NCBI RefSeq assembly: GCF_018141105.1
Contig: NZ_CP054839.1
Location: 1,178,001 to 1,242,000, forward strand
From: Saccharopolyspora erythraea
GTDB taxonomy: Bacteria; Actinomycetota; Actinomycetes; Mycobacteriales; Pseudonocardiaceae
Direction: 5' to 3'
DNA length: 64,000 bases
Below, piece by piece: positions 7,778-17,079 of the stretch. The notes below the pieces were generated by a model that was not told the origin of the DNA, ran no database searches, and saw only the letters and a program-made list of their open reading frames with translations. The translations under genes and the position numbers were made by a program. Within the stretch, counting starts at the first letter, position 1, and every line of letters begins with the position of its first letter.

Positions 7778-9229
7778 ATGGGGTTCGGGGATTTCGTCGA
7801 GGGCGTGGGAAACGCCTTTCACGACGCTGGCGCGTCCGTCTTCGGCTACGACACCGTTGCTGAGAAGGAAGCCAACCAGCAGGCGGAGCAGGCCGCCAAG
7901 ACGGGGGAGCAGGAGCGCGACAGGCTCGCGAAGGAGAACCGCGCCCTGAAGGAGGGCGTGAGCGGCTACGACCAGCCCGCGATCTCCCAGTGCGTGAACT
8001 GGTCCTCCTACAGCCACGAGCAGATCTTCAACACCAACCGCGACACCATCGACGAGGGCCGCGCCGATGAGGTCGGCACCGCCTGGAACAACCTGGGCAA
8101 GCGGCTCCGCGAGCGCGGTGCGCCGTTCGAGGCGAAGCTCAAGGAGATCATCGGCGGCGGCTGGCAGGGCGAGGCCGCCGAGCAGGCCAAGACCGTCGGT
8201 GAGCCGGTCAAGATGTGGATGGAGTACAGCGGCAACGCCTTCGAGATGACCGGCAACAAGCTGAAGGAGGCCGCTTCGGCCGCCGGTCAGGTGAAGCAGA
8301 CGGTCCCCGAGCCGCAGGGCCACGACTGGGGTCGCACGGCCGCGGCCGCGATCCCGATGGGCCTGATCGGCGGTGGCGGCGACGCGCTCGCCCAGATGGA
8401 AGAGCGCAAGCAGGCCGAGAAGGGCGCGCAGGAGGCGATGGGGCGCATCTACAGCCCCACCTTCACCAACGTCGACGCCCACATGCCGCAGTACCAGAAG
8501 CCCGACGGCACGGTCGTCGAGCCGCCGCCCGCGAGGCCGCCGGAGGAGACGGACTGGGGCAAGCGCCCCGTCATTGACGACAGGCAGCGCATCGGTGTTG
8601 GGCCAGGTGATTCGGGCACCGGGATCGGCGGCGGTGTCGGGTCCGGCGGCGGTGGCGGTGGTTCCGGTTCCGGCGGTGGCGGATTCGGCAGTGGCGGCGG
8701 CGGAGGAGTCGGCGGCGGAGGCTACGGCGGTGGTTCCGGTGGTGGTGGCGGCTACACCCCGCCCGCCGGCACCGATTCGGCGTGGTCGAAGCCGCCGACG
8801 GCGCAGCCCGGCTACGGCAACCTGCCGCCCGCTCCAGGACCGAGTTCCGGCGGCGGCAACCCTCCGGGTGCATTCGGTGCGATGCCTCCCGGCGGCTTCG
8901 GCGGCGGAGGAGCAGGCGGAGCCGGTCGCGCGGGCGGCATGGGCGGTATCGGCCGCGGCGGTGCCGGCACGGGTGGCGTGTCCGCTGGTGGCCGGGCTGG
9001 CACGGGCGGACTCGGTGCCGGAGGGGCGGCGGGTGTCGGTGCGGCCGGCGCGGGCCGTGGCGCCGGTGCGGGTGGCCGCGGCGGCATGGCGGGCATGGGC
9101 GGCGGTGCCGGACGCGGCGGTCAGCAGGGGCAGGACGACGAGCACGAGCGTCCGTCTTGGCTGGAGGAGCAGGACGACGTCTGGATGAACGACATGCCCA
9201 AGACCGCCCCGCCGGTCCTGGGTGAGTGA
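7778..9229 (+). CDS. Glycine-rich PPE/WXG-like type VII secretion substrate candidate
   Basis: A 483-residue protein. The N-terminal 220 residues are helical and charged, with a Trp-Gly turn (IIGGGWQGEAAEQAKTV) like WXG100/PPE-type helical hairpins that exit through ESX systems. The C-terminal 220 residues are of low complexity, dominated by Gly with Ser, Ala and Pro, and end in an acidic tail (DDEHERPSWLEEQDDVW). There is no Sec signal peptide. The ATG follows GGCAGGAGGGGCAGCG. The next gene encodes an EspG-like chaperone, the expected partner of PPE-type substrates. Similar proteins occur in Pseudonocardiaceae ESX accessory loci; that this one is secreted is inferred. Confidence 0.78.
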   Translation: MGFGDFVEGVGNAFHDAGASVFGYDTVAEKEANQQAEQAAKTGEQERDRLAKENRALKEGVSGYDQPAISQCVNWSSYSHEQIFNTNRDTIDEGRADEVGTAWNNLGKRLRERGAPFEAKLKEIIGGGWQGEAAEQAKTVGEPVKMWMEYSGNAFEMTGNKLKEAASAAGQVKQTVPEPQGHDWGRTAAAAIPMGLIGGGGDALAQMEERKQAEKGAQEAMGRIYSPTFTNVDAHMPQYQKPDGTVVEPPPARPPEETDWGKRPVIDDRQRIGVGPGDSGTGIGGGVGSGGGGGGSGSGGGGFGSGGGGGVGGGGYGGGSGGGGGYTPPAGTDSAWSKPPTAQPGYGNLPPAPGPSSGGGNPPGAFGAMPPGGFGGGGAGGAGRAGGMGGIGRGGAGTGGVSAGGRAGTGGLGAGGAAGVGAAGAGRGAGAGGRGGMAGMGGGAGRGGQQGQDDEHERPSWLEEQDDVWMNDMPKTAPPVLGE

Positions 9230-9308
9230 GCACGACACGTCATGGAACCGGTGGTCGCGGCCGACGACATCGGCTGCGACCACCGCACGGGCAGGGAGGA
9301 ACAACGCG

Positions 9309-10127
9309 GTGGGCTTGTTGGGTCGGTGGCAGCTCGCACCGGTGCACCTGGACATCGTTCTCAAGTACCTGGAACTCGGTGACCTGACGCTTCCGCTGGA
9401 CGTGCCGTCGTTCGGGCGCACGACCGAGGAGTTCGGGCGGATCGCCCGGTTCGAGCGGCCGCGCATGGAGGAGCTCGGCATCGTCGTCCGGGACGAGATC
9501 CAGCCGCAGCTCGCCGAGGCGCTGCGGCTGCTGGCCAAGCCGTACCTGTGGGTGGACTCGCTGTGGTTCCCGAAGGCCGGTGACGACCACTGCTGGCGGA
9601 CGCTCGCGGTGGTGACCGAGGGCAACCGAATCGTGCTGGGCGTCCAGCCGCCCAGCGACAACCCGCGCTACGGCGGACCGCTGACCGTCGAGGTGCACGA
9701 GAAGGCGCCGCTGTCGCAGGTGCTGCTGCCGACGTTGCCGCCCGCGCCGCCCGGCAACCGGGGGCCGGTTCGGGTGCCGCAGACGTCGTTCCGGTCCTCG
9801 CAGCCGCATGAGGACGAAGAGGTCGACGTGATGGCACCGGTCAGGCCGGTACGCGCGGGCAGCGGTGACCGCCAGGTCGAGCTGTACGAGGCGATCGGCA
9901 GGGCCGAGCACGTCCGCCTGGGCCAGATCGCCGCGAACCTGCGCGACCAGTACGGACGTGTCAGGAGGTCCACGGTGCTGAAGTGGTTCGACAACGTCGA
10001 GCCCGACGGCAGGTACCTCGACCACAGCGCGCGCGCCGCCACGGGCGAGCAGCTGTTCATGCTCACCCCGGCCGACGCCCGCCTGATCGGCGGCGAGATC
10101 GAGTCCCTGGTGGCCCAGGTGCGCTGA
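9309..10127 (+). CDS. EspG-like ESX secretion-associated chaperone
   Basis: A 272-residue protein. Its opening (LAPVHLDIVLKYLELGDLTLPL), the central beta-rich region (RTLAVVTEGNRIVLGVQ) and the C-terminal helix pair resemble the EspG/ESX-associated family, which binds PPE-type substrates in the cytosol and keeps them soluble. A Pro-rich insert (LPTLPPAPPGNRGPVRVP) sits in the middle. The GTG at 9309 is preferred because AGGGAGGA lies 8-9 bases upstream and the protein then begins as EspG proteins do; the open frame runs back to 9222, overlapping the previous gene. Adjacency to the PPE-like gene supports the assignment. Confidence 0.8.
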   Translation: MGLLGRWQLAPVHLDIVLKYLELGDLTLPLDVPSFGRTTEEFGRIARFERPRMEELGIVVRDEIQPQLAEALRLLAKPYLWVDSLWFPKAGDDHCWRTLAVVTEGNRIVLGVQPPSDNPRYGGPLTVEVHEKAPLSQVLLPTLPPAPPGNRGPVRVPQTSFRSSQPHEDEEVDVMAPVRPVRAGSGDRQVELYEAIGRAEHVRLGQIAANLRDQYGRVRRSTVLKWFDNVEPDGRYLDHSARAATGEQLFMLTPADARLIGGEIESLVAQVR

Positions 10128-10483
10128 CGGGGCCAGAGATCGCCTGGGGGATCGGAGCGGTGCTGCGGGCTGACCCGAGCGGTGCCGCGGGGCCGCCCCT
10201 GGACGATCAGAGCGGTGCCGCGGGCCGAACCGAGCGGTGCCGCGGGGTCGCAGCTAGAGGACCGGAGCGGTGCCGTCCTCACCCGCCGCCCCGCCCCTGC
10301 ACCCCACCCACCCCGCCCGCCACGGATCGCCACCGCCGTCCGGGCCGTACCCGCTTCGCCCACGGCGAACATCGACCCGATTCACGTTTCTCCAGGTCGG
10401 CCGCCCGTCGCCGAGCCCGACACGCCGAAGCGACCTGCGGGGGGCGGGACACAGCGTGACGGGACGGTCGTAGGCTGCAAGGC
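10128..10483. repeat. Intergenic region with a 55-bp composite tandem repeat
   Basis: Five copies of the core GAGCGGTGCYGCGGG start at 10155, 10177, 10210, 10232 and 10265 (the last is partial). Spacings alternate 22 and 33 bp, so the full unit is 55 bp, present twice plus a fragment. The remainder (10276-10483) is C-rich sequence in which I see no gene. The element lies between the EspG-like gene and the M16 peptidase pair. Confidence 0.85.
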
Positions 10484-11806
10484 ATGGTCGAACCCCAGCT
10501 GCATCGCGTCACCTTGCCCAATGGGCTGCGCGTGGTGCTGGCACCGGACTCGGAGGGCTCCGCGACGACGGGGCGGGCTCCCGTCGTCGGTGTCAGCGTG
10601 CACTACGACGTCGGCTTCCGCTCCGAGCCGGAGGGGAGGACCGGCTTCGCGCACCTGTTCGAGCATCTGATGTTCCAGGGCAGCGAGAGCCTGGAGAAGC
10701 TCGCGCACTTCCGGCACGTGCAGGGCTCGGGCGGCACCTTCAACGGTTCGACGCACCAGGACTACACCGACTACTACCAGGTGCTGCCGTCGGCGGCGCT
10801 GGAGCGGGCGCTGTTCCTGGAGGCCGACCGGATGCGCGCCCCCAAGATCACCGAGGAGAACCTGCGCAACCAGGTCGACGTGGTCAAGGAGGAGATCCGG
10901 CTCAACGTGCTCAACCGCCCCTACGGCGGTTTCCCGTGGATCCTGCTCCCTCCGGTGCTGTACTCGACCTTCGCCAACGCCCACAACGGCTACGGCGACT
11001 TCACCGACCTCGAACAGGCCACCGTCGACGACTGCGCCGCGTTCTTCGACACCTACTACGCCCCGGGCAACGCGGTCCTCACCGTCGCGGGCGACATCGA
11101 CGTCGAGCGCACGACCGAGCTGGTGCACAAGCACTTCGGCGACGTGCCCGCGCGCGAGGTCGGCGCCCGGCCGTCGTTCGCCGAGCCGTTCCCGTCGAGC
11201 GAGCTGCGCGGCCACCACGCGGACCCGCACGCGCCGCTGCCCGCGGTCGCGCTCGGCTACCGGCTGCCCGACCCGGTCGGCGAGCTCGACGCCTACCTGG
11301 CCAACGTGGTGCTGGCCGCGATCCTGACCGACGGCGACGCCTCCCGGTTGCAGCAGCGCATGATCCACCAGGACTCGCTGGTCGTCGACGTGCACGCCGG
11401 CTGCGGTCTGATGGGCGCGCCGCTGGACGCCCGCGACCCCGACACGTTCACCCTGACCGCCATCCACACTCCCGAGGTCGGAGTCGGGCGGGTGCTGTCC
11501 GCGGTCGACGAGGAGCTCGACAGGCTCGCCACGGACGGCCCGACCGATGAGGAGCTGTCGCGGGTCACCGCGCGCTGGTCGGCGGGGCTCTACCGCGAGC
11601 ACGACCGGGTCGTCTCCCGCACGCTCGACCTCGGCAGCGCGGAACTGCTGCACGGCCGCGCCGAGCTGGTGTCCGAACTGCCCCGCCGGGTCGAGCAGGT
11701 CAGCGCCGAGAACGTCTCCGCCGCCGCGAAGGCGCTGCGCCCGGACGCCCGCGCCGTGCTCGAGCTGGAACCCGCAAGCGACGCTTCCGCAGGAGGTGCG
11801 GCATGA
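10484..11806 (+). CDS. M16 family zinc peptidase, catalytic subunit
   Basis: A 440-residue processing-peptidase-like protein. The inverted zinc motif HLFEH is at residues 57-61, with the distal glutamate in EEIRLNVLNRPYGG about 75 residues later, as in active M16 enzymes. The second half repeats the fold without the motif. No signal peptide is seen, so it probably acts in the cytoplasm. It overlaps the next gene by ATGA, and that gene encodes the partner lacking the motif; M16B enzymes work as such pairs, closing around short peptides. Substrate not known. Confidence 0.93.
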   Translation: MVEPQLHRVTLPNGLRVVLAPDSEGSATTGRAPVVGVSVHYDVGFRSEPEGRTGFAHLFEHLMFQGSESLEKLAHFRHVQGSGGTFNGSTHQDYTDYYQVLPSAALERALFLEADRMRAPKITEENLRNQVDVVKEEIRLNVLNRPYGGFPWILLPPVLYSTFANAHNGYGDFTDLEQATVDDCAAFFDTYYAPGNAVLTVAGDIDVERTTELVHKHFGDVPAREVGARPSFAEPFPSSELRGHHADPHAPLPAVALGYRLPDPVGELDAYLANVVLAAILTDGDASRLQQRMIHQDSLVVDVHAGCGLMGAPLDARDPDTFTLTAIHTPEVGVGRVLSAVDEELDRLATDGPTDEELSRVTARWSAGLYREHDRVVSRTLDLGSAELLHGRAELVSELPRRVEQVSAENVSAAAKALRPDARAVLELEPASDASAGGAA

Positions 11807-13170
11807 CCCGCGCGACCCACCGCAGCGCCGAGGAGATCGGCCGCACCGAGCCCGGCCCGAGGCCGCTGCCGCCGCTCGGCGAACCGCGCGCGGGGCAGCC
11901 GTCGGTCGCCGTGGACACCGTGCTGGACAACGGGCTGCGCGTGATCGCCGCCCGCCACGGCGTGGTGCCGATGGTGGAGCTGCGGCTGCGGATCCCCTTC
12001 GCCGGTGACGACCCGATGCACCCCGCCCGCGCCGAGGTTCTGGCGGAGACACTGCTCACCGGCACGGCGCGCCGCGACCGGGTGCAGGTCGACAAGGATT
12101 TGGCCACCGTCGGCGGGGATCTGCACGCGGGCGTCGACCCGGAGCGGCTCAGCCTCTCCGGCGACTCGCTGGCCAGCGGGCTCGGCACGCTGCTCGACGT
12201 GCTGGCCGACGCCCTGACCGGGGCCACCTACGCCGACCACGAGGTCGAGGGCGAGCGCGACCGGCTGGTCGAGCGGATCGCGGTCGCGCGCTCGCAGCCC
12301 CGCGTGATCGCGCGCGAGGAGCTGCAGCGCCACCGCTACGGCGACCACCCCTTCGTCCGCGAGGTCCCGGAGGCCGAGGACGTCGCCAAGGTGACCGCCG
12401 AGGAGGTGCGCGCCCTGCACCGCGAGTCGGTGCTGCCGCGCGGCTCGGTGCTGGTCCTGGTCGGCGACATCGACCCGGACCAGGCGGTTGCCGAGGTGGC
12501 GCGCAGGCTCTCGGGGTGGCAGGCCGACGCCTCGGCCAAGGAGATCCCGGCGCTGCCCGAGGTCAGGGGCGGTGACGTCCGGCTCGTGCACCGGCCGGGA
12601 GCCGTCCAGTCGCAGCTGCGCTTCTCCGCGCAGGCGCTGCCGCGCACCGACCCGCGCTACCCGGCGCTGCAGATCGCCAACCTGGCCTTCGGCGGCTACT
12701 TCTCCTCGCGGCTGGTCGAGAACATCCGCGAGGACAAGGGCTACACCTACGGCGCGCACTCCTCGTTCGAGTTCACCCGCGACAACGGCACCCTGCTGGT
12801 CGACGCGGACACCGCCAGCGAGGTCACCGCGGCCGCGCTGCTGGAGACCCGCTACGAGTTCGGCCGGCTGGCGCTGGTGCCGCCGACCGAGACCGAGGTG
12901 GAGTCGGCCCGGCAGTACGCGATCGGCGGCCTGCTCACCTCGACCTCCTCCCAGTCGGGCTTGGCGTCGATGCTGGTGGTCCTCGGCTCGTTCGGCCTCG
13001 GGCAGGACTGGCTGGCGGCGCACCCGCAGCGGCTGCGCGAGGTGACCGTCGACCAGGTCGCCGAGGCGGCCGCGCTGTTCGCCCCGACGGCGTTCACAGG
13101 TGTCGTCGTTGGCGATGCAGAGAAGCTGAGCGACCAGCTCCGCGCGCTCGGCGGGGTGGTGCTGCCATGA
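11803..13170 (+). CDS. M16 family peptidase homologue, non-catalytic partner
   Basis: A 455-residue M16 protein whose N-terminal domain has AEVLAETLLTGT where the active paralogue has its HxxEH motif, so it cannot bind zinc in the usual way. The C-terminal domain retains the conserved R/Y loop (NIREDKGYTYGAHSSFEF), which is typical of the subunit that supplies substrate-binding residues to the active partner. The start codon overlaps the stop of the catalytic subunit, which implies coupled translation and a heterodimer. Confidence 0.92.
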   Translation: MTRATHRSAEEIGRTEPGPRPLPPLGEPRAGQPSVAVDTVLDNGLRVIAARHGVVPMVELRLRIPFAGDDPMHPARAEVLAETLLTGTARRDRVQVDKDLATVGGDLHAGVDPERLSLSGDSLASGLGTLLDVLADALTGATYADHEVEGERDRLVERIAVARSQPRVIAREELQRHRYGDHPFVREVPEAEDVAKVTAEEVRALHRESVLPRGSVLVLVGDIDPDQAVAEVARRLSGWQADASAKEIPALPEVRGGDVRLVHRPGAVQSQLRFSAQALPRTDPRYPALQIANLAFGGYFSSRLVENIREDKGYTYGAHSSFEFTRDNGTLLVDADTASEVTAAALLETRYEFGRLALVPPTETEVESARQYAIGGLLTSTSSQSGLASMLVVLGSFGLGQDWLAAHPQRLREVTVDQVAEAAALFAPTAFTGVVVGDAEKLSDQLRALGGVVLP

Positions 13171-13207
13171 CAGGACCGCTGTCACGATGTGGGATGCTGG
13201 ACGGGTT

Positions 13208-14134
13208 ATGAGTTCGCAGGCCTGTGTCACGTCCCGCCACGGATTCCAGCTCGGTTCGCCGCCGGTGCTGTCCAGGTCCACAGTGGACAGAAGTGAGCTG
13301 CTGCGCAACGCCCGCGCGACCGAGCTGTGGGCCGAAGGCCGGATCATCCTGGTCGACGCCAAGGGGCGCACGCGCGTCGAGGAGGACGGCAGGCTGGCCT
13401 GCCAGCCGGCCGGCGATTTCGGCAACGGCCCGGCGCCGAACGCGGTGCTGCTCGGTGCCGAGGGCGACACCGGCTACTGGGCGCTGCGCGTGGAGCAGGA
13501 CGTGCCCCAGGAGGGCTGGCTGGACCTGCGGGCGGCGGGCGCGCTGCTGAACGACACCGACGCCGGACTGCTCACGACAGCGGTCGCCCTGCTCGGCTGG
13601 CACGACAACGCGCGGTACTGCGCCAGGTGTGGCGCGGCCACCACCCGGGCGCAGTCCGGGTGGGTGCGGCACTGCACCGGCTGCGACCGCGAGGAGTACC
13701 CACGCACCGATCCGTCGATGATCTGCCTGGTGCACGACGGTGCCGACCACGTGCTGCTGGCGCGTCAGCCGTCGTGGCCGGCCGACCGCTACTCGGTGCT
13801 CGCCGGGTTCGTCGAGGTCGGCGAGTCGCTGGAGGCGTGCGTGCGGCGCGAGGTGGCCGAGGAGGTGGGCGTCGAGGTGTCCGACGTCCGCTACCTGGGC
13901 AGCCAGCCGTGGCCGTTCCCGCGTTCCCTGATGCTCGGCTTCGCCGCGGTCGCCGACCGCTCGGCGCCGCTGCGCCCGGCGGACGGCGAGATCGAGGACG
14001 CCCACTGGTTCCACCGCGCTGACGTCCGCGCCGCGCTCAACGCCGAAGACGTCGCCGTGTCGGGCCTGCGCCTGCCGCCGAGCGTCTCGATCGCATACGG
14101 CATGCTCTCCGGCTGGGCCCAGCACGACGGCTGA
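13208..14134 (+). CDS. nudC: NAD(+)/NADH pyrophosphatase NudC
   Basis: A 308-residue Nudix hydrolase that cleaves NADH to NMNH and AMP and can remove NAD caps from RNA. The order is standard: an N-terminal domain, a zinc ribbon with two Cys pairs (CARCGAAT and HCTGC), then the Nudix box (GFVEVGESLEACVRREVAEEVG in two parts around residues 200-225) and the family signature SQPWPFPRSLM. The ATG at 13208 is chosen over a GTG at 13187. It precedes uvrD2, as in mycobacteria. A strong hairpin separates the two genes. Confidence 0.95.
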   Translation: MSSQACVTSRHGFQLGSPPVLSRSTVDRSELLRNARATELWAEGRIILVDAKGRTRVEEDGRLACQPAGDFGNGPAPNAVLLGAEGDTGYWALRVEQDVPQEGWLDLRAAGALLNDTDAGLLTTAVALLGWHDNARYCARCGAATTRAQSGWVRHCTGCDREEYPRTDPSMICLVHDGADHVLLARQPSWPADRYSVLAGFVEVGESLEACVRREVAEEVGVEVSDVRYLGSQPWPFPRSLMLGFAAVADRSAPLRPADGEIEDAHWFHRADVRAALNAEDVAVSGLRLPPSVSIAYGMLSGWAQHDG

Positions 14135-14208
14135 CTCCAGGCGGACATGGCGGCCCCTCGGTCCCTTGTTCGCGACAGGCTTCCTGAGTCCTCAAAGCCT
14201 GCGTTCAC

Positions 14209-14282
14209 GCAGGGACGCCGGCCACGGTGAGCGCCTAGATCTCCCTCATTCGATGGCACTCACCCGTGGCCGGCGTCCCTGC
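14209..14282 (+). terminator. Hairpin terminator after nudC
   Basis: A long inverted repeat: GCAGGGACGCCGGCCAC (from 14209) pairs with GTGGCCGGCGTCCCTGC (to 14282), and the stem continues past a one-base bulge into GGTGAGCGCC / GGCACTCACC. The loop is about 19 bases (14236-14254). No U-tract follows, as is usual in this GC class. Confidence 0.7.
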
Positions 14283-14529
14283 TGATTCGGGCCTGCGTGT
14301 CCCTCCGCAACTCCGCAAGCCGGCACCCGGTCACGTAGGTCGGAGGAGTTGTGGCGCCGCCGCCTGAACGCTCGAGTTGATGATCTTGCCGACCAGTGTT
14401 CTTCCCAGGTGGGGGCCGAATTTCTCAGAATCGCCCTTCCGCGATGTGCGACCTGCGAGGCATCCGGGCCCGACACGCGGGTGAATGCCGGGGCGTGGCA
14501 CGGCGATGGCTTCTGCGAAGATGCCAGCC

Positions 14530-16611
14530 ATGGCCGAACAACCGCGACTCCTGGAAGGTTTGGACCCGGAGCAGCGGGAGGCGGTCGTCGCACCGCGCGG
14601 CCCGGTCTGCGTGCTCGCCGGCGCCGGCACCGGCAAGACCCGCACGATCACCCACCGCATCGCCTACCTGGTGCAGCGCGGCCTGGTGGCCCCGCAGCAG
14701 GTGCTCGCGGTCACCTTCACCGCCCGTGCAGCGGGGGAGATGCGCACCCGGCTGCGGGCGCTGGGTGCCGCCGGTGTGCAGGCGCAGACCTTCCACGCCG
14801 CCGCGTTCCGCCAGCTCCGCTACTTCTGGCCGCGGGTGCACGACAGCCAGGCATGGCCGCTGACCGACAACAAGTTCCGGCTGGTCATGCAGGCCGCGGG
14901 CCGGGTCGGTCTGCCCACGGAGAAGGAGTCCGTGCGCGACCTCGCGGGCGAGATCGAGTGGTCGAAGGCATGCCTGGTCGGCCCGGAGCAGTACCCCGCC
15001 GCGGCCGCCGCCGGGGGCCGCGACGCTCCGGCGCCGCCGGAGCAGATCAGCCAGGTCTTCGCCGCCTACGAGAAGCTCAAGAACGGCGCGCAGGTCCTGG
15101 ACTTCGACGACCTGCTGCTGCACACGGCGGCGATCCTGGAGGAGCACCCGGAGATCGCCGAGGAGTTCCGCGACCGCTACCGCTCGTTCGTCGTCGACGA
15201 GTACCAGGACGTCAACCCGCTGCAGCAGCGGGTCCTCGACGCCTGGCTCGGCAAGCGCGACGACCTCACGGTCGTCGGGGACGCGAACCAGACGATCTAC
15301 TCCTTCGCCGGTGCCGCGCCGAAGTGGCTGGTGGGATTCCCGCGCCGGTTCCCCGAGGCCACGGTCGTGCGCCTGGAGCGCGACTACCGGTCGACGCCGC
15401 AGGTGGTGGCGCTGGCCAACCAGGTCATCGACGCCGCCAGGGAGCGGCCCTCCGGCACGCGGCTGCGGCTGGTCGGGCAGCGCCCGGACGGCCCGAGGCC
15501 CAACTTCGCCGAGTTCGACGACGAGCCCGCCGAGGCCCACGCGATCGCGCACAAGATCGCCAAGCTGGCGAAGCAAGGCGTGGCGCTTTCGGAGATGGCC
15601 ATCCTGTTCCGGGTCAACGCCCAGTCCGAGGTCTACGAGAAGGCGCTCGCCGACGCCGAGATCCCGTACCAGGTGCGTGGCGGTGAGCGGTTCTTCGCCC
15701 GCACCGAGGTCCGGCAGGCGATGGTCACCCTGCGCGCCGCGGCCTCCCGCTACGAGCAGTCCGGAGACCTGCCCGCCGACGTGAGGGAGGTTCTGACCGA
15801 GGTCGGCCTGACCGACGAGCCACCGGCGGGCGGGGCGGCCAGGGAGCGGTGGGAGTCGCTGATCGCGCTCGTCGAGCTCGCCGAGGAGCTGGCGGCCACC
15901 GTGCCCGAGGCGGGCCTGGCCAGATACGTCACCGAGCTCGACGTGCGGGCCGAGTCACAGCACCCGCCGACGGTGGAGGGCGTGACCCTGGCCTCGCTGC
16001 ACGCCGCCAAGGGCCTGGAGTGGGACGCGGTGTTCCTGGCAGGGCTCGTCGAGGGCACGCTGCCGATCCAGCACGCCGACACCCCGGCCGCGGTCGAGGA
16101 GGAGCGCAGGCTGCTCTACGTGGGCGTGACCCGCGCCCGGGAGCACCTGCAACTGTCGTGGGCGCTGTCGCGCACCGAGGGCGGCCGCCGCTACCGCAGG
16201 CGCAGCCGGTTCGTCTACAACCTGGTGCCCGACGACCACCCCGCCGCGCTGCCCGCCAAGGTCAAGGAGCGCGAGACGGTCGCCGCGCCGAGCAAGGCCA
16301 AGCCGCGTTGCCGGGTGTGCAACGCGACGCTGGTGAACACGATGGACATCAAGCTCGCGCGCTGCTCGGACTGCCCGTCCGATGTGGACGAGGGGCTGCT
16401 CGAACAGCTCAAGGCGTGGCGCAGCGAGCGCGCCAGGCAGCTCAAGGTTCCTTCCTACGTGGTCTTCACCGACGCGACGCTGACCGCGATCGCCGAGCAG
16501 CGTCCGTCCGATGAGGCGGAACTAGTGGGAATATCGGGAATAGGTGCTTCGAAGCTCCGCAAGTTCGGATCGGACGTCCTGGCCCTGGTGCAGGCCGGTC
16601 GTCCGGACTGA
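14530..16611 (+). CDS. uvrD2: ATP-dependent DNA helicase UvrD2
   Basis: A 693-residue superfamily 1A 3'-5' helicase. Walker A is AGAGTGKT near residue 30, the DExx box is [11 protein letters not shown], motif III is [10 protein letters not shown], motif IV contains LERDYRST, and motifs V/VI are [16 protein letters not shown] and [11 protein letters not shown]. After the motor comes a tetracysteine module ([10 protein letters not shown] and CSDCPSD) and a C-terminal HRDC domain ([16 protein letters not shown]), which is exactly the layout of mycobacterial UvrD2. The ATG at 14530 opens [11 protein letters not shown], with other in-frame ATGs at 14521 and 14485. It acts in DNA unwinding and repair. 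It lies upstream of whiB7 as in Mycobacterium. Confidence 0.95.
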   Translation: MAEQPRLLEGLDPEQREAVVAPRGPVCVLAGAGTGKTRTITHRIAYLVQRGLVAPQQVLAVTFTARAAGEMRTRLRALGAAGVQAQTFHAAAFRQLRYFWPRVHDSQAWPLTDNKFRLVMQAAGRVGLPTEKESVRDLAGEIEWSKACLVGPEQYPAAAAAGGRDAPAPPEQISQVFAAYEKLKNGAQVLDFDDLLLHTAAILEEHPEIAEEFRDRYRSFVVDEYQDVNPLQQRVLDAWLGKRDDLTVVGDANQTIYSFAGAAPKWLVGFPRRFPEATVVRLERDYRSTPQVVALANQVIDAARERPSGTRLRLVGQRPDGPRPNFAEFDDEPAEAHAIAHKIAKLAKQGVALSEMAILFRVNAQSEVYEKALADAEIPYQVRGGERFFARTEVRQAMVTLRAAASRYEQSGDLPADVREVLTEVGLTDEPPAGGAARERWESLIALVELAEELAATVPEAGLARYVTELDVRAESQHPPTVEGVTLASLHAAKGLEWDAVFLAGLVEGTLPIQHADTPAAVEEERRLLYVGVTRAREHLQLSWALSRTEGGRRYRRRSRFVYNLVPDDHPAALPAKVKERETVAAPSKAKPRCRVCNATLVNTMDIKLARCSDCPSDVDEGLLEQLKAWRSERARQLKVPSYVVFTDATLTAIAEQRPSDEAELVGISGIGASKLRKFGSDVLALVQAGRPD

Positions 16612-16655
16612 AACCGCAGGTCGCGGAAGGTTTTCACCCGAATCCGCGGAATCTT

Positions 16656-16702
16656 GGAAAAATGAGTTGCGACCGGCACCCGGGTGCCAATAGCCTGCAG
16701 TA
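16656..16702 (+). promoter_or_regulatory. whiB7 promoter with upstream AT-rich element
   Basis: A -35 hexamer TTGCGA (16667-16672) and a -10 TAGCCT (16691-16696) are separated by 18 bp. Just upstream of the -35 is the run AAAAAT (16658-16663), striking in a GC-rich genome. An AT-rich patch next to the -35 is the hallmark of promoters bound by the WhiB7-SigA complex, whose AT-hook contacts that patch, so this promoter is probably autoregulated. Confidence 0.7.
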
Positions 16703-16757
16703 GCGCGCTGAGGAGGGCGAACCCCCGGCGCGATCACTGGGAAGGAGGTGGCTTCAG

Positions 16758-16949
16758 ATGACCAACACGACGATGTTCGGTATCCCTGGCCACCTCATGT
16801 CCGGGGATACCGCGCGTTGGGGCGTCCGAGAAGGCATTCGTGGCTATGTCGGCCCGTTTGCCGAGCCGCGCGTTTTCACCGCGTTCACCCAGATCCAGAC
16901 CGTGCATCGCCGGTCCGTTTCGAAGCATCTCCTTGATCGCATGATCTAG
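16758..16949 (+). CDS. whiB7 leader upstream ORF, 63 aa
   Basis: A 63-codon ORF with a strong ribosome site (GGAAGGAGG, 16740-16748) inside the whiB7 leader. It begins MTNTTMFGIPGHLM and ends SKHLLDRMI; no protein family is recognised. Its stop is 21 bases before a perfect terminator hairpin and about 130 bases before whiB7. In Mycobacterium and Streptomyces whiB7/wblC leaders, translation of such an upstream ORF decides whether the terminator forms: antibiotic-stalled ribosomes allow read-through into whiB7. A cis-regulatory role is therefore more likely than a protein function, although 63 codons is long for a leader peptide. Confidence 0.75.
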   Translation: MTNTTMFGIPGHLMSGDTARWGVREGIRGYVGPFAEPRVFTAFTQIQTVHRRSVSKHLLDRMI

Positions 16950-16969
16950 AAGCACGCTTCAGGCTTTTC

Positions 16970-17022
16970 GAAGGCCGCGGACCCGCTCACTGCCGGGTCC
17001 GCGGCCTTCTCGTCGTTTCTGG
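16970..17022 (+). terminator. Conditional (attenuator) terminator in the whiB7 leader
   Basis: A 16-bp perfect stem: GAAGGCCGCGGACCCG (16970-16985) and CGGGTCCGCGGCCTTC (16994-17009), with an 8-base loop, followed by TCGTCGTTTC. It lies between the upstream ORF and the whiB7 start codon, so it would stop whiB7 transcription unless an alternative fold prevails. Short complementary segments upstream, such as GAAGC (16922) and GCTTC (about 16955), could take part in that fold. Confidence 0.8.
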
Positions 17023-17079
17023 GTGTTTCCGCAGTCCACTTCCGAGAAATCTGCCGCCGACCGAACAGGAGGAAGTTGC

